From Sulfitobacter sp. F26204 (GTDB lineage: Bacteria > Pseudomonadota > Alphaproteobacteria > Rhodobacterales > Rhodobacteraceae): a DNA stretch of 64,000 nt. The notes below the pieces were generated by a model. It saw nothing but the letters and a program-made list of their open reading frames with translations, did no database searches and was not told the origin of the DNA. This document shows positions 36,142 through 45,085 of the stretch, piece after piece (the first letter of the stretch is position 1; each line of letters starts with the position of its first letter). Position numbers and translations under genes: made by a program. The DNA lies in the NCBI RefSeq assembly GCF_026410305.1, contig NZ_JAPMLQ010000004.1, positions 296,438 through 360,437 on the forward strand, in the 5' to 3' direction.

Positions 36142-36786
36142 ATGATGACATTGCATTCACGCTCTACCGAGACCCGCAAACTCTGTGCCTTGGCACCGAT
36201 CATTCCTGTTCTGGTGGTGCATGATGTGGCACATGCCCGTCCTCTGGCCGAGGCTTTGGTCCGCGGTGGCCTGCCGGTGCTTGAGGTCACGTTGCGTACG
36301 CCCGCAGCCCTTGAGGTGATTGCCGAAATGGCAAAGGTCGAGGGAGGATATGCCGGGGCGGGAACCCTTGTTACGCCTGATGATGTCGCCGCGGCCATAA
36401 ATGCAGGCGCGCAATTTGGTGTTTCCCCGGGAGCCACTGATGCGCTGCTGGACGCGACAGAGGTGGCGGGACTGCCGATGCTTCCCGGTGCGGCAACGGC
36501 ATCCGAAGCTATGGCGCTGCTGGAACGCGGGTATGATGTGCAAAAATTCTTTCCCGCAGCGGCAGTGGGAGGGGTGCCTGCGCTCAAGGGTATTGGCGGC
36601 CCATTGCCACAAATTACCTTTTGCCCGACAGGCGGGATAAACTCTGAAAATGCCGAAAGCTATTTGTCCCTGCCGAATGTAATCTGTGCCGGTGGCAGCT
36701 GGGTTGCTCCGAACGATCTGATCGAGGCCGGAAAGTGGGACGAGATCGAGGCTCTGGCGCGCGCTGCCAGCCAGTTGGAACGCTAA
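36142..36786 (+). CDS. eda: 2-dehydro-3-deoxy-phosphogluconate aldolase
   Basis: 214 residues. It cleaves KDPG to pyruvate and glyceraldehyde-3-phosphate as a class I (Schiff-base) aldolase. APIIPVLVVHDVAHA opens the barrel, LEVTLRTPAALEVI holds the catalytic Glu, PGAATASEAMALLERGYDVQKFFPA contains the Schiff-base Lys, and FCPTGGI closes the phosphate site. Tandem ATGs at 36142 and 36145 both follow AAGGAAG; an in-frame start at 36094 lies inside edd and is less likely. It forms an operon with edd. Confidence 0.95.
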   Translation: MMTLHSRSTETRKLCALAPIIPVLVVHDVAHARPLAEALVRGGLPVLEVTLRTPAALEVIAEMAKVEGGYAGAGTLVTPDDVAAAINAGAQFGVSPGATDALLDATEVAGLPMLPGAATASEAMALLERGYDVQKFFPAAAVGGVPALKGIGGPLPQITFCPTGGINSENAESYLSLPNVICAGGSWVAPNDLIEAGKWDEIEALARAASQLER

Positions 36787-37223
36787 GGCACCAAAAGGTG
36801 CAGAATGCCTATGCCAAAGGGCGGTACCGTTTTGGTCATGCCCCGCGTTGCGACGGGACACTCACGATCGAATGAGGCGTAAGTCCGGCAGCGGGTTAGC
36901 ACGCGACAGGATTGAATGACCGCCGAACATGGGATGACGGCGGAAGAAAGCTGGGCGGAGTATCCAGCAAGAGTATCCATTGCCACCGGTTTTCTTTGGT
37001 TCTGTTTGACCAACGTTCGGCGGCACCTATTGGTCCCAAAATTACTGGAATGCGGGCCAAAAGAGGCTTCAGCCAAATCAATCCCGAAGTTGTGTTGACT
37101 CAGGAAAGGCAATCCACTTATCGTATTCCACATAGCGGAACAGTGTTTCGGAAAATGACACAGCTGCTAAAATTGGCCTGTCGCGCCTCGCGCGCGGGTC
37201 AGACATCGTTTTGGGAGGAACCT
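36787..37223. other. 437-bp intergenic region holding the TRAP operon leader and a promoter candidate
   Basis: No gene is recognisable. A possible sigma-70 promoter is TTGACT at 37095-37100 with TTATCG at 37118-37123 after 17 bases, leaving a leader of about 100 bases before the receptor gene at 37224. The rest shows no repeat or RNA element I can name. Confidence 0.5.
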
Positions 37224-38360
37224 ATGAATTACATTACATCTGCGATTGCTGTTGTGGGCTTGTCAGCTTCAATGGCGATGGCTGCCGACATTGATTTGCC
37301 AAAACAACTCAGCTGGACAGCGTATGGCACCGGCTCTGCAGGATATAACCAATCAGTCGCAATCGGTGCGGCGCTGCAAGACGCGACCGGCGTCAACCTG
37401 CGCGTGTTGCCCGGTAAGAACGATGTCTCGCGTACCGAACCGCTGCGTCAGGGCCGTGTCCAGTTCTCGGCAACTGGTGTTGGCGGCAGTTTCATGGCGC
37501 AAGAAGGTGTGTTTGATTTCGGTGCTGAAAACTGGGGTCCGCAACCTGTTCGTGTGCTGATGGCCAACAATGGTGGCGCGATCAACCTCGCCGTGGGTGT
37601 CGCTGCTGATGTGGGGATCGAAACCTATGCGGATCTTAAGGGCAAGCGCGTCGCCTTTATCGTGGGCGCGCCTGCGTTGAATGTGAACACCGAGGCTTAT
37701 CTGGCGTACGGCGGCCTCACGTGGGATGATGTCGAGCGTGTCGATTTTGGCGGCTATGGTGCCAGCTGGAATGGGCTGATCGAGGGGCAGGTGGATGCCG
37801 CCTTTGCCGCCACCAACTCGGGCAAGACCTATGAAGCTGAAGCGGGTCCGCGCGGATTGTATTGGCCCCCGATCGACCCTGCGGACACAGAAGGGTTCAA
37901 ACGCATGACAGACATCGCGCCGTTCTTCCAGATCAACAAAGCCAAAGTCGGGGCTGCAATCGATGGCACCGACGGGTATCAGGGGGCGGGATATGCCTAT
38001 CCTGTTTTGACAGCGATGGCTGCAACCGAAGCGGATCTGGTTTACAATATGACCAAGGCGATGGTCGAGCTGTTCCCCAAATATGACGGCAATTCACCCG
38101 GCATCGGGGGCTGGGCTCTCGACAAGCAGAACATGGAATGGGTTGTACCCTACCATGAGGGCGCAATCCGCTATTATAAGGAAATCGGTGTATGGAACGA
38201 CGCGGCACAGGCACATAACGATAATCTCGTTGCCCGTCAGGCCGCGCTTTCTGCAGCATGGGAAGCAACCAAGGCTGCCGCGCCGGCAGATTGGGTTGCC
38301 GCATGGAGTGAAGCACGCCGCAAGGCACTGGCAGACGGCGGTTTCGCAGTCGTATTCTAG
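37224..38360 (+). CDS. TAXI-family TRAP transporter solute-binding protein
   Basis: 378 residues from the ATG at 37224 (GGGAGGAA upstream). The signal peptide MNYITSAIAVVGLSASMAMAA is clear. The mature part begins QLSWTAYGTGSAGYNQSVAIGAAL, the TAXI opening in which a Gly-Thr/Ser-Gly loop contacts the ligand. It contains ADLKGKRVAFIVGAPALN and a long C-terminal helix region (YNMTKAMVELFPKYDG). TAXI receptors take carboxylate ligands to a TRAP permease driven by ion gradients. The permease gene follows after a hairpin. Confidence 0.92.
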   Translation: MNYITSAIAVVGLSASMAMAADIDLPKQLSWTAYGTGSAGYNQSVAIGAALQDATGVNLRVLPGKNDVSRTEPLRQGRVQFSATGVGGSFMAQEGVFDFGAENWGPQPVRVLMANNGGAINLAVGVAADVGIETYADLKGKRVAFIVGAPALNVNTEAYLAYGGLTWDDVERVDFGGYGASWNGLIEGQVDAAFAATNSGKTYEAEAGPRGLYWPPIDPADTEGFKRMTDIAPFFQINKAKVGAAIDGTDGYQGAGYAYPVLTAMAATEADLVYNMTKAMVELFPKYDGNSPGIGGWALDKQNMEWVVPYHEGAIRYYKEIGVWNDAAQAHNDNLVARQAALSAAWEATKAAAPADWVAAWSEARRKALADGGFAVVF

Positions 38361-38378
38361 ACCGCGCGCATTGACGTG

Positions 38379-38408
38379 AACCGGCCTGTGTCTTGTTGCA
38401 GGCCGGTT
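38379..38408 (+). terminator. Perfect 10-bp hairpin between TRAP receptor and permease genes (partial terminator or mRNA stabiliser)
   Basis: AACCGGCCTG (38379-38388) and CAGGCCGGTT (38399-38408) pair perfectly around a 10-base loop, followed by a mildly T-rich stretch (TGCCTGTTGTTT). Placed between receptor and permease, it can lower downstream expression or protect the receptor transcript so that receptor exceeds permease. Confidence 0.65.
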
Positions 38409-38439
38409 TGCCTGTTGTTTCCTTCACAAGAGTAAGCCA

Positions 38440-40434
38440 ATGACCGATCAGAACACCTCTGCCCCGGACGCCAAAGGATTCGAACAGGTTGCCATAGATG
38501 GTGAGACCCCGTCCGAGCGTATAGCCGGCCCAGCCCGGTGGGTGGTTGTGATCGGGACGCTCCTGTCCTTGGTTCTGGTGATCAACCAACTGTTCAACCT
38601 GCACATGTTCGGTATCGTCCTGATCGAAGGACGATACCTTTATATTCTTGGCGGCATGTTTCTGGCCTTGAGTTTTCTGATTTTCCAGATACGCGGTGGC
38701 AAAGGTGGTGTGCCCACGGTGCTTGATTGGGCGCTCTTCGCGCTGGCCGTTGTCTGTACCGGCTATCTGGCGCAGACAGCGCAGGTAAATCTTTCGCAAG
38801 GCTGGGAATATGCCGCGCCGCAGACCGCGCAATATGTTTCCGTGGCATTTTTCCTGCTGACGTTGGAAGCGACACGTCGCGCAGGTGGGCTGGTGCTGTT
38901 CTGCATTGTCACCTTCTTTGCCTTTTATCCCACATTTGCAGGTGTAGTGCCTGATCCGTTCTCTGGATTTCAGAGCACCTTCATGGAGACGGTGCCCTAT
39001 CATATCTATTCCGCCGAGAGCTCTTTCGGTATTCCCATGAAGGCCTTTGGCGGTGTGGTCATCGGGTTTATCCTGTTTGGTGCTGTTTTGCAGCGCACCG
39101 GTGGCGGCCAGTTCTTTAACGATCTCGCACTGGGGTTGGTTGGTGGCTATCGTGGGGGCGCGGCAAAGGTGTCCATTTTTGCCAGCGGTTTCATGGGGTC
39201 GATGTCCGGATCTGTCATCTCGAATGTCTTGACCACGGGGGCCGTATCGATCCCCGCGATGCGCAAAACCGGTTTCAGCGCGAAAACGGCCGCCGCGACC
39301 GAGGCATGTGCCTCAACCGGTGGCGTCCTGATGCCGCCGATCATGGGTGCCACGGCATTTATCATGGCGTCGTTTCTGTCACGTCCCTATGTGGAAATCG
39401 CATTGGCGGCCGCCATCCCGAGCATCCTGTTTTACTGGGGCTTGTTCACGGGCATTGATGCCTATGCTGCAAAACGCGGATTGCGAGGATTGCCCAAGCC
39501 CGACCTGCCGCGCCTCAAGGAAGTCATGGCCGAAGGCTGGCCCTATATCTTTGTGTTTGCCTTGTTGCTTTATATGATGGTCGGCTTGCGACAGGAGTCT
39601 TCCGCTCCGTTTTATTCAACTGCATTGCTGTTGTTCGTAAACCAGTTCCGTGCGCGCTTTCGACTGAACCTGCAACGGCTTGGCAATATGATCGTGGGTG
39701 TTGGCATGGGCTTGGCAGAGCTTACCGCGATCCTGTTGGGGGTGGGCCTGATCGTCGGATCATTCTCCGCCACCGGTCTTGCCGGAACCCTGGTGAATGA
39801 GCTGGTGTTCATGGCGGGTGACAGCACGCTGGTGCTGCTGCTGATGGGTGCGCTGACGGCCTTTATCTTTGGCATGGGGATGACGGTCACGGCCTGCTAT
39901 ATCTTCCTTGCCGTTGTCCTTGCGCCCGCGCTTGAAGCTGGCGGGTTGAATACGCTCGCGGTGCATTTGTTCATCCTCTATTGGGGCATGGTCAGCTACA
40001 TCACACCGCCTGTTGCGCTGGGCGCCTTTGCCGCGTCCACCATGGCGGGGTCCAATCCGATAGCGACAGGGTTCGAGGCGATGCGCCTTGGCGGTGTGAT
40101 CTATATTGCGCCATTCTTCTTTGTGTTGAATCCAGCTTTGATCGGTCAGGCCCCTGCGTGGGAGATCATCGTCGCCCTTGGTTGCGCCCTGATCGGAGTC
40201 GCGATGATTTCATCTGCGCTGCAAGGCTTCATCAGTCTTGTCGGCCCTCTGGAAGGCGGGGCCGGGATGCCGTTGCGCATTCTGTTGTTCTGTGGCGGCG
40301 TGTTGATTGCGATGCCCCAGAATGCTTTGGTCGACTTGGGCTATGGGTTGTCTTTCGCAATCGGTGCCGTTCTATGTGCCTTGCCAATACTCGCTGCGTG
40401 GCGGACAAATGCCGCAGGTCCCAATACCGTCTGA
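38440..40434 (+). CDS. TRAP transporter fused permease (DctQ-DctM type)
   Basis: 664 residues, a fusion of the small four-helix and large twelve-helix TRAP subunits as usual for TAXI systems. The first ~200 residues hold the DctQ-like helices. The DctM part includes FGIPMKAFGGVVIGFILFGAVLQ, FASGFMGSMSGSVISNVLTTGAVSIPAM and CASTGGVLMPPIMGATAFIMASFL, all typical of the family, and a second re-entrant region (YWGMVSYITPPVALGAFAASTMAGSNP). It works with the receptor encoded upstream in sodium-coupled carboxylate uptake. The ligase gene begins six bases after its stop. Confidence 0.94.
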   Translation: MTDQNTSAPDAKGFEQVAIDGETPSERIAGPARWVVVIGTLLSLVLVINQLFNLHMFGIVLIEGRYLYILGGMFLALSFLIFQIRGGKGGVPTVLDWALFALAVVCTGYLAQTAQVNLSQGWEYAAPQTAQYVSVAFFLLTLEATRRAGGLVLFCIVTFFAFYPTFAGVVPDPFSGFQSTFMETVPYHIYSAESSFGIPMKAFGGVVIGFILFGAVLQRTGGGQFFNDLALGLVGGYRGGAAKVSIFASGFMGSMSGSVISNVLTTGAVSIPAMRKTGFSAKTAAATEACASTGGVLMPPIMGATAFIMASFLSRPYVEIALAAAIPSILFYWGLFTGIDAYAAKRGLRGLPKPDLPRLKEVMAEGWPYIFVFALLLYMMVGLRQESSAPFYSTALLLFVNQFRARFRLNLQRLGNMIVGVGMGLAELTAILLGVGLIVGSFSATGLAGTLVNELVFMAGDSTLVLLLMGALTAFIFGMGMTVTACYIFLAVVLAPALEAGGLNTLAVHLFILYWGMVSYITPPVALGAFAASTMAGSNPIATGFEAMRLGGVIYIAPFFFVLNPALIGQAPAWEIIVALGCALIGVAMISSALQGFISLVGPLEGGAGMPLRILLFCGGVLIAMPQNALVDLGYGLSFAIGAVLCALPILAAWRTNAAGPNTV

Positions 40435-40439
40435 GAAAC

Positions 40440-42008
40440 ATGCTCCCGATCAATCCCCCCCAAGGCGACAGCCCGCCAGGCGAAACAATTGTCGCGCGTT
40501 TGCGCGCCAACGCAGCGCTGCATCCTGACCGGTTGGCACTGGTATGCGGCGCGGCACGAGTTACCTGGGGCGATTTTGAGGAGCGTATCAATCGCGTTGC
40601 GAATACCTTGCTTTTGAACGGCCTGCAAAAGGGGGACAACGTGGCGATCCTGTCGGCGAATTCCATTCCCTATGCAGAACTTTTCATGGGTATCTTGCGG
40701 GCGGGTGGATGTGTCACACCGCTGTCGTCGATGGCTTCGTCCGACGCGCTCCAAAAGATGTTGACCGATTGCGGTGCCGTCGCGGTATTTGTCGCAGAAC
40801 AGTTCTTCGGGTTGGTGGCAGAGTTTATCACCGAGATGCCGCTCAAACGATTTGCCATCGATTTTGTCCACGAGAATTTTCAAGATTACGAAGCGGCGCT
40901 TGCCCAGGCATCGACCAGCGATCCCCTGATTCCGATCGCCATGTCGGATCCGTTCAACCTGATCTATTCCTCGGGCACCACGGGGACACCAAAAGGCATC
41001 CTGCACAACCATTTGATGCGTGCTGCGCAAATGGACCGGGTGACGCCCAACGGTTATGACGATAATGCGCGCACCTTGCTCTCTACACCGCTTTATTCCA
41101 ACACAACGATTGTTTCGTTCCTACCCACGCTGTTCGGCGGCTCCACCGTGCATCTGATGTCAAAATTTGATGCGCGCACCTATCTGGAAATTGTAGAGCG
41201 TGAACAGATTACTCACACGATGCTGGTGCCGGTCCAATACAAGCGCATAATGGATATACCGGATTTTGACACATTTGACCTGTCGTCCATGCGGGTCAAG
41301 TTTTCGACATCTGCACCCCTGCGTGCTGACGTCAAAGCGGATGTGTTGGCCCGTTTCCCAGGCACTTTGCAGGAATATTACGGTTTGACAGAAGGCGGTG
41401 GCGTGACGGTCCTGGCCGCACATGAACATCCCGACAAGCTGCATACGGTGGGCAAGTTGGCCCCAGGCAATGACATCCGTCTGATCGATTCCGAAGGCCG
41501 GGAAGTTGCCCAAGGGCAGGTGGGCGAGATTTGCGGCCGCGGTCCCACCATGATGGCGGGCTACTATGGCCGTGACGATCTTACCTCCGCTTACATCTGG
41601 CGCGATGCAAAGGGTCATGTCTATTTCCGTTCTGGTGATATGGGATCCTTCGATGTGGATGGCTTTCTGGTTTTGTCAGACCGTAAAAAGGACATGATCA
41701 TTTCGGGGGGCTTGAATATCTATGCCAATGATCTTGAATTGGTACTGCTGGCTGATCCCGACGTAACGGATGTCGCGGTGATCGGTGTTCCTTCTGATGC
41801 CTGGGGGGAAACTCCTCTCGGTCTGGTCACCCTCCGTGTCGCTGCCACTAGAACCGCCAAAGAGATCCTGGAAGCCGCCAATGCAAAGCTGGGCAAAAGC
41901 CAGCGTTTGTCCGCGATCGAAGTCCGCGATACCCTGCCGCGCAGCACCATCGGCAAGATACTCAAGAAAGACCTGCGTGCGCCCTACTGGGAAAAGGAAC
42001 AACCGTGA
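40440..42008 (+). CDS. Acyl-CoA ligase, class I adenylate-forming
   Basis: 522 residues from the ATG at 40440; an in-frame extension to 39981 lies inside the permease gene. IYSSGTTGTPKGILHNHLM (about 177-195) is the phosphate loop, QEYYGLTEGGGVT the A5 motif, YFRSGDMGSFDVDGFL the hinge, and RSTIGKILKKDL carries the C-terminal catalytic Lys. It would activate the carboxylic acid imported by the TRAP system. Its stop overlaps the start of the thiamine-diphosphate enzyme (GTGA), so translation is coupled. Confidence 0.9.
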   Translation: MLPINPPQGDSPPGETIVARLRANAALHPDRLALVCGAARVTWGDFEERINRVANTLLLNGLQKGDNVAILSANSIPYAELFMGILRAGGCVTPLSSMASSDALQKMLTDCGAVAVFVAEQFFGLVAEFITEMPLKRFAIDFVHENFQDYEAALAQASTSDPLIPIAMSDPFNLIYSSGTTGTPKGILHNHLMRAAQMDRVTPNGYDDNARTLLSTPLYSNTTIVSFLPTLFGGSTVHLMSKFDARTYLEIVEREQITHTMLVPVQYKRIMDIPDFDTFDLSSMRVKFSTSAPLRADVKADVLARFPGTLQEYYGLTEGGGVTVLAAHEHPDKLHTVGKLAPGNDIRLIDSEGREVAQGQVGEICGRGPTMMAGYYGRDDLTSAYIWRDAKGHVYFRSGDMGSFDVDGFLVLSDRKKDMIISGGLNIYANDLELVLLADPDVTDVAVIGVPSDAWGETPLGLVTLRVAATRTAKEILEAANAKLGKSQRLSAIEVRDTLPRSTIGKILKKDLRAPYWEKEQP

Positions 42009-43579
42009 CAGATTCAACAACCCCCACCACAAGGATGAACGGTGCCGAAAGCCTGGTACACAGCCTGCTGGCCAACGGTGTCGAGGTTTGTTTTACCAAT
42101 CCGGGCACGTCGGAAATGCATTTTGTAGCGGCACTGGATCATATTCCAGGCATGCGGTCGATCCTCGCCTTGCAAGAGGGCGTGGCAACCGGTGCCGCAG
42201 ACGGTTATTATCGCATGACAGGTAAGCCCGCCTCTACATTGCTGCATCTTGGTCCGGGATTGGCGAACGGGCTCTCCAATCTGCACAATGCTAAAAAAGC
42301 TGGTTCTGGCGTCGTGAATATCGTTGGGGAACACGCCTCGACGCATATCGCCCTCGATGCGCCGCTAACTTCTGACATCGCGGGAATTGCGGCACCGGTC
42401 TCCCATTGGGTGCGTATATCTCCGACAGCGCAAACAGTTGGTAAAGACGCGGCCGAAGCAGTGCAGGCGGCCAGGGTGTCACCCGGTCAGATAGCAACAT
42501 TGATCCTGCCCAGTGATACAGCCTGGAACGAAGGTGGTGTCGTGCAGGACGCGGTCGACATGCCGGTGCCTGCCCCCTTTGATGCCGATTATCTTGATGC
42601 AGCCGTCACTGCCCTTGACGGACCGGACTCCTTGCTGCTGCTTGGCGGTGGTGCATTGACCGAGGATAATCTTGAAACCGCGGGGCGCATTGCTGCCAAG
42701 ACCGGTTGCAAGCTATTGTCGGAATGGTCGAATGCGCGCCTTGAACGCGGGGCAGGACGGGTTTTCGTCGGCCGGGTCCCCTATCCAATCGACATGGCGC
42801 TTGAGGTTCTTGCTCCGTTCAAACGCATTGTCCTGATCGGGGCGCGGGCCCCCATCGGTTTTTTCGCTTATCCTGACAAACCCGCAATCCTGACCCGTGA
42901 AGGCGCAGAAATCTTGCCGCTTGCCGGTGCGGGTGCCGATCTGACTGGGGCATTGGACGCGCTCTGTGTTGCGACGGACAGCGGGCAAACCCCCCCGGCG
43001 GATCTGGTCGCTCCTTCCGTGCCGACACGACCAAGCGGGCCAATCAACCGTGATAGTCTTGCGGCTTTGATTGCGCGTGCCATTCCCGAAGATGCCATCG
43101 TTGTCGATGAATCGGTCACTACCGGACGGGCCTTTTCACCGGCAACCAAATGTGCCGCAAAACACACTTGGTTGAACAATTGCGGCGGTTCCATCGGATA
43201 CGCCCTTCCTGCGGCAATTGGTGCCGCCATCGCATGTCCCGACCGCAAGGTCATGTGTCTGACCGGGGACGGATCGGCGATGTATACGGTGCAATCGCTA
43301 TGGACCATGGCACGGGAAAACCTGGACATCACAGTGCTGGTTTTCGCCAATCAAAGCTATCAGATCCTGCGCGGCGAACTGACCAATGTTGGTGTTGGCA
43401 ATCCGGGTCCCCGGGCCGTTGATATGCTCAGCCTTGACCGACCCGCGCTTGATTGGGTCCAGATGGCGCAGTCGATGGGCGTGCAGGCGTCGCGTGTCGC
43501 CGATTGCGACGGATTGGAGAATGCGTTGCAGGATGGTCTGACCTGTGGGGGTCCCAATTTGATTGAAGTCATGCTTTGA
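42005..43579 (+). CDS. Thiamine-diphosphate-dependent enzyme, acetolactate synthase large-subunit family
   Basis: 524 residues with GTG start. The N-terminal domain contains VCFTNPGTSEMHFVAAL and the cofactor-activating Glu in ILALQEGVATGAADGYYRMTG (about residue 58). The cofactor motif begins GDGSAMYTVQSLWTM (about 421) and ends at the N of FANQSYQI. Relatives are labelled acetolactate synthase, benzoylformate decarboxylase or oxalyl-CoA decarboxylase-like, and are often catabolic when, as here, no small subunit is adjacent. In this operon it may decarboxylate or ligate a 2-keto acid. It has no ilvN neighbour, which argues against branched-chain biosynthesis. Confidence 0.85.
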   Translation: MTDSTTPTTRMNGAESLVHSLLANGVEVCFTNPGTSEMHFVAALDHIPGMRSILALQEGVATGAADGYYRMTGKPASTLLHLGPGLANGLSNLHNAKKAGSGVVNIVGEHASTHIALDAPLTSDIAGIAAPVSHWVRISPTAQTVGKDAAEAVQAARVSPGQIATLILPSDTAWNEGGVVQDAVDMPVPAPFDADYLDAAVTALDGPDSLLLLGGGALTEDNLETAGRIAAKTGCKLLSEWSNARLERGAGRVFVGRVPYPIDMALEVLAPFKRIVLIGARAPIGFFAYPDKPAILTREGAEILPLAGAGADLTGALDALCVATDSGQTPPADLVAPSVPTRPSGPINRDSLAALIARAIPEDAIVVDESVTTGRAFSPATKCAAKHTWLNNCGGSIGYALPAAIGAAIACPDRKVMCLTGDGSAMYTVQSLWTMARENLDITVLVFANQSYQILRGELTNVGVGNPGPRAVDMLSLDRPALDWVQMAQSMGVQASRVADCDGLENALQDGLTCGGPNLIEVML

Positions 43580-43749
43580 CGGATGCGCATGATGCGGCTT
43601 CGAAAATGCAGCAAACATCAACCCCAGGGCTTGTTAGATTTGAAGCCCGCGCTTTTCTGTTGGACGTAGTGCAGAAAAGTACAGATCTTGCTTTGCCATC
43701 AAAAGCCCGAGGTTGCAGGTATCATTGACACTTTGTTGGCACTGATCAA

Positions 43750-43761
43750 ACTAGCGCTAGT
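43750..43761. promoter_or_regulatory. Palindrome ACTAGCGCTAGT upstream of the M20 hydrolase gene
   Basis: A perfect 12-bp palindrome with the same central AGCGCT as the gap and edd operators but a changed flank (CTAG for TTAG), 117 bp before the M20 start. It may be a related LacI-type operator or chance. The 299-bp interval 43580-43878 shows nothing else I can name. Confidence 0.3.
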
Positions 43762-43878
43762 AGATGCGAGGCCTGATGCCCGGAGATTTGCTTGTTGTCC
43801 GTGTGGACAATCGGCAATCCCGGACCGGGCCGAAAGAACCAGATCGCAGCCAGTTACCAATGCAACAAGGATACATGC

Positions 43879-45042
43879 ATGCCCACTCTTGAGATTATCG
43901 CAGACAGCACTGACGAATTGACCGCCATTTTCAAAGATCTTCACAAACATCCTGAAATCGGTTTTCAAGAGACCCGCACCGCTGCGATCGTTGCTGAAAA
44001 GTTAAAGGAATACGGCGTGGATGAGGTGCATACCGGCATTGCTCATACCGGTGTTGTCGGATTGATCAAAGGCAAGCGCGAGGGCACACGCCGTATCGGG
44101 CTGCGGGCTGACATGGATGCACTGCCGATCAATGAGGAGACCAACCTTGGCTATGCATCGATCAATCCGGGCGTCATGCACGCCTGTGGTCATGACAGCC
44201 ATACCACCATGCTACTGGGTGCGGCCAAACATCTGGCACAGACCCGTGATTTTGCTGGCACGGCTGTTCTGATCTTTCAACCCGCCGAAGAAGGTCTGGG
44301 CGGTGCCCGTGGCATGCTTGAGGCAGGTTTGTTTGAAAAATTCCCCTGCGACGAGATTTATGGCATGCACAATTCCCCCAACGGGCAGCAAGGAACCTTT
44401 GGGATATGCAAAGGCACGGCGATGGCGGGAGCCTCATTTTTTGACATTACAATTCAAGGCAAGGGCAGTCATGCCGCGATGCCACAGCAATCGCGCGACC
44501 CTCTGGTTATTGCCTCGGCTCTGGTTGGCAGCCTGCAAACCATTCTGTCGCGCAACATCGCGCCGCTGGATGCCTGTGTGTTGTCCGTCACGCAGCTTCA
44601 TGCGGGTTCAGCCTATAACGTAGTGCCGGATACCGCGACCCTGGCGGGCACCATCCGCTATTTCAAAGATGATGTAATTGCATTGGCCGAAAGCCGGATG
44701 CGCGAACTCTGCGACGGCTTTGGCAAGGCCTATGGCGTTACCATAAATCTGGACCTGCGAAATGTATTTGATGTGCTGATCAATGATGCGGAATTGTCGG
44801 ATGCCTATCTTGAGGCCGCAGCGGATATTGTTGGCAAAGAGAATGTATCGGATGCAGATCAGCCGGCGACAGGCTCAGAGGACTTTTCAGATATGCTCAG
44901 GGTCGTGCCCGGGGCTTATTGCCGCGTAGGCCATTCCGGCACCACGGGCTTGCATAATCCCAGTTTTTTTCTTGATCCCGAAATCTTGCCGGTCGGCGCG
45001 TCGATTATGGCGCGTATCGTCGAACGGCGTCTGGCTTCGTGA
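43879..45042 (+). CDS. M20-family amidohydrolase (hippurate hydrolase-like)
   Basis: 387 residues from the ATG at 43879, with AAGGA eight bases upstream. Early residues KDLHKHPEIGFQETRTA are typical. The metal-binding HACGHDSHTTML (about 100-111) and QPAEEGLGGARGMLEAG (catalytic Glu) follow, then the dimerisation domain and a C-terminal metal ligand in the VGHSGTTGLHNPSFF region. Members hydrolyse N-acyl or N-aroyl amino acids such as hippurate. The preceding interval is 299 bp, so it may have its own promoter, but the direction fits the TRAP catabolic cluster: the amide could be cut here and the released acid activated by the ligase. Confidence 0.9.
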   Translation: MPTLEIIADSTDELTAIFKDLHKHPEIGFQETRTAAIVAEKLKEYGVDEVHTGIAHTGVVGLIKGKREGTRRIGLRADMDALPINEETNLGYASINPGVMHACGHDSHTTMLLGAAKHLAQTRDFAGTAVLIFQPAEEGLGGARGMLEAGLFEKFPCDEIYGMHNSPNGQQGTFGICKGTAMAGASFFDITIQGKGSHAAMPQQSRDPLVIASALVGSLQTILSRNIAPLDACVLSVTQLHAGSAYNVVPDTATLAGTIRYFKDDVIALAESRMRELCDGFGKAYGVTINLDLRNVFDVLINDAELSDAYLEAAADIVGKENVSDADQPATGSEDFSDMLRVVPGAYCRVGHSGTTGLHNPSFFLDPEILPVGASIMARIVERRLAS

Positions 45043-45085
45043 GGGGGAAAAGGTATTTGCCGCTCGACACGCGGGAGTGAACGGG

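Noticed and set aside
37933..39003. A 356-codon minus-strand frame opposite the TRAP genes
   Set aside because: It covers two well-supported plus-strand genes and the hairpin between them, with no domain of its own.
42005..43579. Calling the thiamine enzyme ilvB
   Set aside because: No small regulatory subunit or other branched-chain genes are near, and it overlaps a CoA ligase in a transporter operon.
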